From an uncultured Negativicutes bacterium (lineage in GTDB: Bacteria; Bacillota; Negativicutes; Acidaminococcales; Acidaminococcaceae): DNA of 18,228 nt. How positions within the stretch are numbered: position 1 is the stretch's first letter; the number at the start of each line of letters is the position of its first letter. The stretch covers positions 1 to 18,228 of the forward strand of contig CALAZX010000288.1 of NCBI GenBank assembly GCA_937926555.1. Direction: 5' to 3'. The position numbers were made by a program, and so were the translations under genes. Of the stretch, positions 13,930-18,228 are shown piece after piece. Under the pieces are notes generated by a model. The model searched no databases. It saw only the letters and a list, made by a program, of their open reading frames with translations, and was not told the DNA's origin.

Positions 13930-14988
13930 ATGAAAAAGTTCTGGAAAAGCATTTACATGATCATCATGGCAATTGCTTTCGCATCTTTTTTGACGACGGG
14001 CTGCGGTAGCAGCAAAGAAGAAAAACCTGTACTCAACATTTACAGCTGGGCCGATTATTACGACCCGGAGGTTCTCGCCGAGTTCGAGAAAAAATACAAC
14101 TGCGAAATCACCTACGACGTGTACTCCAACAACGAGGAGCTGTTGGCCAAGATGCAGGCCGGCGGTGCCCAGTTCGACGTGATCCAGCCTTCTGACTACA
14201 TGGTCTCCACCATGTTGAAGCTGGACATGTTGGAGAAACTGGACCACAGCAAGATACCCAACCTGCAGAACATCACCCCCGCGCTGCGTCATCCCAAGTA
14301 TGACCCCAACCAGGAATACAGCGCCGCCTATGTCTGGGGCCTCACCGGCATCGTCTACAACAAACGGTACGTGAAGGAGACTCCCACATCCTGGCAGGAC
14401 CTGTGGAACCCCAAGTACAAAGGTCATGTCATCCTGCTGAACGACTGCCGCGAGGTGTTCAGCCTGGCCCTGAAGAAGCACGGCCGGTCCAACAACACCA
14501 CCGACCCGCAGCAGATCGAGGAAGCCTACCGTGATCTGAAGAAACTCAATGAGAACGTGCTGGCTTTCGACACTGAGAACATCAAACCGAAATTTATCTC
14601 CGAGGAAGCCTGGATCGGACAGATGTGGTCCGGCGACGCCGCCTACTCCTATACAGAGAACCCCAACCTGGGATTTGTCATCCCCAAGGAGGGAACCCTG
14701 ATCTGGGCGGACAACCTGGCGATTCCCAAAGGATGCAAGCATAAGGACCTGGCGGAGAAGTTCATCAACTACATGTATGACCCCGCTGTCAGCGCCCGCA
14801 ACTTCAACTACAGCCGGCTTCCCAACGCCAATGAGAAAGCCTGGCCCCTGATGGACCCGGCCATCATCAACAACCCGGTGCTGCAGGAGGCCAACCGCTA
14901 CCTTGAACGTGGCGAATGGCTCCACGACATCGGTGACGGCATCCGCCTCTACGACAAGCACTGGACGGAGCTGAAAACCGGCAACTGA
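13930..14988 (+). CDS. potD: Spermidine/putrescine-binding lipoprotein PotD, copy 2
   Basis: This 352-residue polyamine-binding lipoprotein has signal MKKFWKSIYMIIMAIAFASF and a lipobox-like LTTGC with Cys25. It shares well over half of its residues with copy 1 by eye, including whole blocks such as NNEELLAK, DVIQPSDYM, EAWIGQMWSGDA, FVIPKEG and EKFINYMYDP, so the pair arose by duplication. It keeps the aromatic Tyr43 after SWAD that copy 1 lacks, but where E. coli PotD has Tyr293 it has Leu297 (YSRL). The Asp/Glu pair (NDCREV), both Trp positions and Asp261 are kept. Ribosome-binding site: GAAGGTGATAAGCCG before the ATG. It is followed by a strong terminator. The stop is TGA. Confidence 0.93.
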   Translation: MKKFWKSIYMIIMAIAFASFLTTGCGSSKEEKPVLNIYSWADYYDPEVLAEFEKKYNCEITYDVYSNNEELLAKMQAGGAQFDVIQPSDYMVSTMLKLDMLEKLDHSKIPNLQNITPALRHPKYDPNQEYSAAYVWGLTGIVYNKRYVKETPTSWQDLWNPKYKGHVILLNDCREVFSLALKKHGRSNNTTDPQQIEEAYRDLKKLNENVLAFDTENIKPKFISEEAWIGQMWSGDAAYSYTENPNLGFVIPKEGTLIWADNLAIPKGCKHKDLAEKFINYMYDPAVSARNFNYSRLPNANEKAWPLMDPAIINNPVLQEANRYLERGEWLHDIGDGIRLYDKHWTELKTGN

Positions 14989-15002
14989 TTTCAGAACGAC
15001 AC

Positions 15003-15033
15003 AAGCCGCTATGGATATCCATGGCGGCTTTTT
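15003..15033 (+). terminator. Rho-independent terminator of the pot locus
   Basis: AAGCCGCTATGGA (15003-15015) pairs with the segment ending GGCGGCTT (15030), with one T-G pair, and five T residues follow (15029-15033). It lies 14 bases past the stop of the second potD. Confidence 0.9.
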
Positions 15034-15132
15034 CCATGCCCGGAAACGGGCGGGTGGCGACAGACGGACTGCCCGGCGCGCCGCGGCACCAGGACAAACA
15101 GACCTGACAGACCTCAGCACCGCGCCAGACAC
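15034..15132. other. Intergenic stretch between convergent units
   Basis: This is GC-rich DNA between two opposing terminators. A short direct repeat (CAGACCTGA, CAGACCTCA) is the only pattern seen; no gene is recognised. Confidence 0.5.
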
Positions 15133-15163
15133 AAAAAAGACCCGCACCGTAAAGTGCGGGTCT
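15133..15163 (-). terminator. Rho-independent terminator of mntP
   Basis: AGACCCGCAC (15138-15147) and GTGCGGGTCT (15154-15163) form a perfect 10-bp stem with a 6-base loop. On the minus strand six T residues follow (fwd 15133-15138). It lies 22 bases past the mntP stop. Confidence 0.9.
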
Positions 15164-15185
15164 GATGCTATTTTCTACGCTGCCG

Positions 15186-15761
15186 TCACCAGGTGATATA
15201 ACCCAGGTGCTCCAGCAGGATCTTCAGGCCGATGAGACAGAGGACGCCGCCGCCCACCAGCTCGGCATAACCGCGGAACCGCTCGCCCAGGCGGAAGCCC
15301 ACCATGCCTCCCAGGAAGGAGAGGGCGAAGGTCACCACGCCGATCATGATGGAGCTGGTCCAGAGATCCACCGCCAGGAAGGCGAAGCTGACGCCCACCG
15401 CCAGCGCGTCAATGCTGGTGGCCACCGCCATGAGCAGCATCTCCCTGTTGCTGTACTTGTCCAGGGGCTTGATCCCCTCACAGCTGTAATCCCTGCTCTC
15501 CCGGATCATGGTGATGCCGATATAATTGAGCAGGAAGAAGGCGATCCAGTGGTCATAGGCCTCGATATACCCCCTGGCCTGAAAAGCCGCCAGGAAGCCG
15601 ATAAGGGGCATCAGGAACTGGAAGAAACCGAACCAGATGCCGAACCGGAGCGCCCCTCTCATCCGGGACTCCGGCGCAAGCGCCAGGCTGCCGCAGACGG
15701 ACACGGAGAACGCGTCCATGGCCAGGCAGACAGCCAGCACGAATAATTCCAATAAGCTCAT
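15186..15761 (-). CDS. mntP: Manganese efflux pump MntP
   Basis: MntP exports excess Mn2+ across the cytoplasmic membrane. The 191-residue length and six hydrophobic segments fit the family. The two half-repeats carry the expected acidic motifs: CLAMDAFSVS near the N-terminus (Asp16) and ATSIDALAVGVSF in the middle (Asp118). The ATG at 15759-15761 is preceded by AAAGGAG at a long distance (12 bases). A TATAAA lies about 30 bases upstream but its -35 is poor. I looked for the yybP-ykoY Mn2+ riboswitch that often precedes mntP and did not see it in the 156-base gap. It follows yjjB on the same strand and ends at a strong terminator. The stop is TGA. Confidence 0.9.
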   Translation of the reverse strand: MSLLELFVLAVCLAMDAFSVSVCGSLALAPESRMRGALRFGIWFGFFQFLMPLIGFLAAFQARGYIEAYDHWIAFFLLNYIGITMIRESRDYSCEGIKPLDKYSNREMLLMAVATSIDALAVGVSFAFLAVDLWTSSIMIGVVTFALSFLGGMVGFRLGERFRGYAELVGGGVLCLIGLKILLEHLGYITW

Positions 15762-15844
15762 AAATCAGTGTTGCTCCTTTATTTGTTTCTTTATACGGAA
15801 AGTCCTGAGACCACGCTCAGAATTTCCCGGAATTCCATTTTCAA

Positions 15845-15878
15845 GACCCGGCACCGGATTGTTCCCCGGAGCCGGGTC
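15845..15878. other. Hairpin between yjjB-like gene and mntP
   Basis: GACCCGGC (15845-15852) and GCCGGGTC (15871-15878) form a perfect 8-bp stem with an inner CCGG/CCGG pair. On the minus strand only a short TCTTG follows, so it is a weak terminator at best for the yjjPB transcript; the plus side is more T-rich but has no gene to end. Confidence 0.45.
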
Positions 15879-15917
15879 CTTATATTCTTTCCACTACGTT
15901 CCGCGGCGGGCCTTTCC

Positions 15918-16424
15918 TCAGGAATCCTCCCGCTCCCGTTCCTCACGTTCCCGGGCTTCCCGGCGTTTCCGTTTCCGGAACAGGGCCAGGTCCGCTCCCG
16001 TCTTGAAAGCGCGGAAGGCACCGCTGACCATCATGATGCCCAGTGCGATGGCACAGGCGTCCAGTCCGGCATGGACCAGCACTTCCGAGCCCCTGGCCAT
16101 ATCGTCCAGGAGGATCAGGTGCATGCCCTGGTACATGCCCAGTCCGGGCACCAGGGGAATCACCGCGGGGATGTTGAACACGGTGGCCGGCTGCTGGAAG
16201 GTCCGGGCGCAGATCTCGCTGAGCAGGGAGACCATCACCGTGGCCAGGAAGTTGGCCGTGAAGGACCCGATGCCGTAATCATATTTCAACGTGGTGAACA
16301 CCACCCAGCCCACAGCGCCGATCAGGCCGCTCTGCCAGAGGACCTTCTTCGGTCCCTGGAAGATGATGCCGAAAGCCACTGTGGCCAGGAAGGCAAAGAA
16401 AAACGCTTTTATCATAACGGCCAT
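15918..16424 (-). CDS. ThrE/YjjB-type exporter subunit (DUF3815-like)
   Basis: This 168-residue protein has about five hydrophobic segments and corresponds to the C-terminal half of ThrE-type exporters. The segment VFNIPAVIPLVPGLGMYQGM is the characteristic block of the YjjB half. The C-terminus is a highly charged Arg/Glu tail (about 148-168), probably cytoplasmic. ThrE exports threonine and serine in Corynebacterium, and E. coli YjjPB exports succinate; the substrate here is not determined. GGAGGG lies 8 bases before the ATG at 16422-16424, which favours this start; a Met three codons later would give a precise ATGA overlap with the upstream stop. The gene overlaps the YjjP-like gene by 13 bases. 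The stop is TGA. Confidence 0.85.
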   Translation of the reverse strand: MAVMIKAFFFAFLATVAFGIIFQGPKKVLWQSGLIGAVGWVVFTTLKYDYGIGSFTANFLATVMVSLLSEICARTFQQPATVFNIPAVIPLVPGLGMYQGMHLILLDDMARGSEVLVHAGLDACAIALGIMMVSGAFRAFKTGADLALFRKRKRREAREREEREREDS

Positions 16425-17248
16425 GTCGGCAACCCTCCCAGCACCCAGACTTTGATGGCGAAGGCGATCCCCATGGCCACCGAGATGGCGAAGAGCACCG
16501 CTTCGGAAATGCGGGAGTTGCCGCTGAGCAGGTCACCCGCCATGTAGTCCCGGACCCCGTTGGTGAAAGGCAGACCGGGAAGGAACGGCATCAGCGCGCC
16601 GACCGTTATCTTCTCCATGGTGCAGCTCCGGTCGGCCACGCAGCAGGTCAATGCCACGATGCCGATGGCGAAGCCGGCGATGAAGTTCTCCCAGAACCCG
16701 CTGGGTTTGAAGTAGTTGATCAGTTTCAGCAGCGCCATGGCGATGAATCCCGCCAGGAACGCCGCCACGAAATCGTGCAGGTTGCCGCCCAGCATGATGG
16801 AGAAGCAGGCGCTTCCCAGGCCGGAAGCCAGGCAGACCAGTTTATTGCCGTAAGGATGGCCCTTGGACACCTTGTCGGCGATCCAGGCCTTGGCCTCCGC
16901 CACGGTCATCCCCCACGTCCGGAAGTTGTGGGACAGGTCGTTGATATCCATGATGAGACCCAGGTCCGTGGAACGCCACCGGACGCGGAACACCCGGTTC
17001 ATGCCCTCGGGGCTCTCGTCCCCCAGCATGATCACCGTGGGAGTGCAGAACACGTTCAGGTCATAGTACCCGTAGCTGCGGCAGAGGCGCATCATGGTGT
17101 CCTCCACCCGGACGGTCTCGGCGCCGCTCTTCAGCAGCACCTTGCCCATCTCCATGGCCAGGTCCATCACGTCCCCCTTGCTGAGCCGGGGCGATCCGTC
17201 GGCGCAGAACGCCGCTGCCGGCACCGCTCCGTTGTCCTTCCGCTCCAT
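16412..17248 (-). CDS. ThrE/YjjP-type exporter subunit (DUF1212)
   Basis: This 278-residue protein is the partner of the YjjB-like gene that follows. It has a soluble N-terminal domain of about 120 residues (LAMEMGKVLLKSGAETVRVE and DLNVFCTPT, typical of DUF1212) and then about four to five transmembrane segments with MPFLPGLPFTNGVRDYMAGD (about residues 218-237). In YjjPB-type systems the ThrE fold is split over two polypeptides that act together in the cytoplasmic membrane. The ATG at 17246-17248 has AAGGGATG upstream. It follows the glycosylase-like gene after 55 bases, with no terminator between them, so it probably shares that promoter. The stop is TGA. Confidence 0.87.
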   Translation of the reverse strand: MERKDNGAVPAAAFCADGSPRLSKGDVMDLAMEMGKVLLKSGAETVRVEDTMMRLCRSYGYYDLNVFCTPTVIMLGDESPEGMNRVFRVRWRSTDLGLIMDINDLSHNFRTWGMTVAEAKAWIADKVSKGHPYGNKLVCLASGLGSACFSIMLGGNLHDFVAAFLAGFIAMALLKLINYFKPSGFWENFIAGFAIGIVALTCCVADRSCTMEKITVGALMPFLPGLPFTNGVRDYMAGDLLSGNSRISEAVLFAISVAMGIAFAIKVWVLGGLPTWPL

Positions 17249-17303
17249 CTTCCATCATCCCTTCACACGGCGGAGTCCCCGCCCCTATCCTGTGCTACCG
17301 TGG

Positions 17304-17996
17304 TCACCGGCGGTGAGAGAACAGCTCCGCCACCGCCGCCTTGAACTTGTTGGCCCCGCCCATGGACGGATGGGGCACTGCCGAGCAGGGAACGCCGTAC
17401 CGCTCCAGGGTCCCTGCCGATTTCTGCCCGATGGCCACCACCTGCGCGTTGGGCAGCAGCGCCATCAGCTCTCTGGCGTACTCGATGCCGATATCCAGCT
17501 CTTTCTGGTCCGGCGTGCGGTTGGACAGCAGATTCCCCGCCTTGTAAGGATGGAAGGGGAAAATGTTCCAGAGCACCGCGTCAAAAGTTCCCAGATTCTC
17601 CCGGTGGAGGCTGCCCCACATCACCGTGGCCGTGGGCTCGTTGAACCCCAGCTCCTTCTGGGTCCGTTTCAGCATATCGCTGTCCGGGTTGCTGGTGCGG
17701 CGGTACTCCCACTGGCCCAGCACCTCCTCCGGCTTCACTTCCGGATGGTGTCCCAGGAGGATCCGCTCACTGGTCATGGCCATGCCGGAGAAGCGTCCGC
17801 CCTGGTAGCCCAGTCCCTCCGCGATGAAGAGATAGTGGGCGTCCTTGCGGAGCTCCAGGTAGCGGCGGAAATTCTCCGCTCTGATCTTGGGGGCCTCCGG
17901 TCCGATATCCAGGCCGGGCTCGTAGTCCTGCCAGGGGTTGAAGACCTGCTCCCCGCTGTATTCCTGCAAATGCTTGATGAACTGACTGATTGTCAT
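17304..17996 (-). CDS. Uracil-DNA glycosylase superfamily protein
   Basis: This 230-residue soluble protein shows the two hallmark loops of the UDG superfamily: AEGLGYQGGRFSG (59-71), equivalent to the GEAPG-type water-activating motif, and HPSMGGANKF (209-218), equivalent to the HPS DNA-intercalation motif. LWNIFPFHP (142-150) fits the uracil-binding strand with Asn144. The GEAPG motif is altered (EGLG), so activity on uracil is likely but not certain. GAGAGGAAAG lies about 8-9 bases before the ATG at 17994-17996. It is the first gene of the minus-strand unit that includes the ThrE-type exporter; no functional link between them is evident. The stop is TGA. Confidence 0.8.
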   Translation of the reverse strand: MTISQFIKHLQEYSGEQVFNPWQDYEPGLDIGPEAPKIRAENFRRYLELRKDAHYLFIAEGLGYQGGRFSGMAMTSERILLGHHPEVKPEEVLGQWEYRRTSNPDSDMLKRTQKELGFNEPTATVMWGSLHRENLGTFDAVLWNIFPFHPYKAGNLLSNRTPDQKELDIGIEYARELMALLPNAQVVAIGQKSAGTLERYGVPCSAVPHPSMGGANKFKAAVAELFSHRR

Positions 17997-18228
17997 GGTA
18001 GTATCTTTCCTCTCTGCAGCCGCGGCTGCGGGTTGTTTTATCCATAGCGAACTTATCGTTTTTATTATACCACACCACAGGCTTTTGCAGAATACGGCGG
18101 TTTATTATAAAATGGGGATGACAGACGTGCACCCGTGAACCTGCGGGCACAGGGCCGGAATCCCGCGGCGCGGCGTTGAATAGAAAACTCTGGAATATTG
18201 ACAGCGGTTTTCTCTCCAAAGGATTTTA
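17997..18228. other. Right-end intergenic region
   Basis: It holds the promoter of the glycosylase-like gene (18064-18072, minus strand), an imperfect hairpin GTG-CA-CCCG/CGGGCAC (about 18127-18150), and a TTGACA on the plus strand at 18198-18203 that lacks a good -10 before the window ends. No gene is recognised. Confidence 0.5.
18064..18072 (-). promoter_or_regulatory. Extended -10 promoter of the glycosylase-like gene
   Basis: The minus strand reads TGG TATAAT, a TGn extended -10, about 70 bases upstream of the ATG. No convincing -35 is present. Confidence 0.65.

Noticed and set aside
15133..15163. The mntP terminator as a terminator for the plus-strand pot genes
   Set aside because: The T6 run is on the minus-strand side, and the pot locus already has its own strong terminator at 15003-15033.
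15762..15917. yybP-ykoY manganese riboswitch before mntP
   Set aside because: I searched the 156-base gap for the conserved core and did not find it; only simple hairpins are present.
18198..18228. TTGACA on the plus strand as promoter of a gene beyond the right edge
   Set aside because: The sequence 17 bases downstream is GGATTT, a poor -10, and the window ends before anything else can be judged.

Overview
This looks like a chromosomal housekeeping region of a GC-rich bacterium. The gene set and order (polA, mutM, coaE, small SLT transglycosylase), good Shine-Dalgarno sites and sigma-70-type promoters point to the Firmicutes, most likely the Negativicutes. An Acidaminococcaceae-like organism is my guess, made from memory and not proven. 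I see no phage, transposon, CRISPR or integrase genes.

Layout. (1) 1-9507, all on the minus strand: the 5' part of a Sel1-repeat protein, two tRNA-Leu genes (CAG and GAG) with their own promoter and terminator, a lytic transglycosylase, coaE and mutM with an ATGA overlap, polA, a LapA-like membrane protein, a fold-type I PLP aminotransferase, and a large protein with two HD-type halves. (2) 9508-9954: a divergent intergenic region with opposing promoters and several hairpins. (3) 9955-14988, plus strand: a complete spermidine/putrescine ABC transporter (potA, potB, potC) followed by two tandem lipoprotein PotD paralogues. (4) 15186-17996, minus strand: a uracil-DNA glycosylase-superfamily gene, a two-gene ThrE/YjjP-YjjB exporter and a MntP-type manganese efflux pump.

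How the genes work together. polA and mutM are both DNA-repair genes, and coaE makes coenzyme A. The pot genes form one uptake system: two binding proteins (probably with different polyamine preference), two permeases and one ATPase. yjjP and yjjB encode the two halves of one exporter.

Most notable observation. Two otherwise intact genes, polA and the HD gene, are each interrupted by a single in-frame TAG (4103-4105 and 8968-8970). Neither has a frameshift, and conserved sequence continues in the same frame on both sides. Of the other genes, six end in TAA, nine in TGA and only potB ends in TAG. Possible explanations are amber suppression or readthrough, incipient TAG recoding, two independent nonsense mutations, or assembly error. 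The window alone cannot decide between these, and the potB TAG argues against complete reassignment. A second notable feature is the PotD pair, which carries complementary changes at expected ligand-contact positions.
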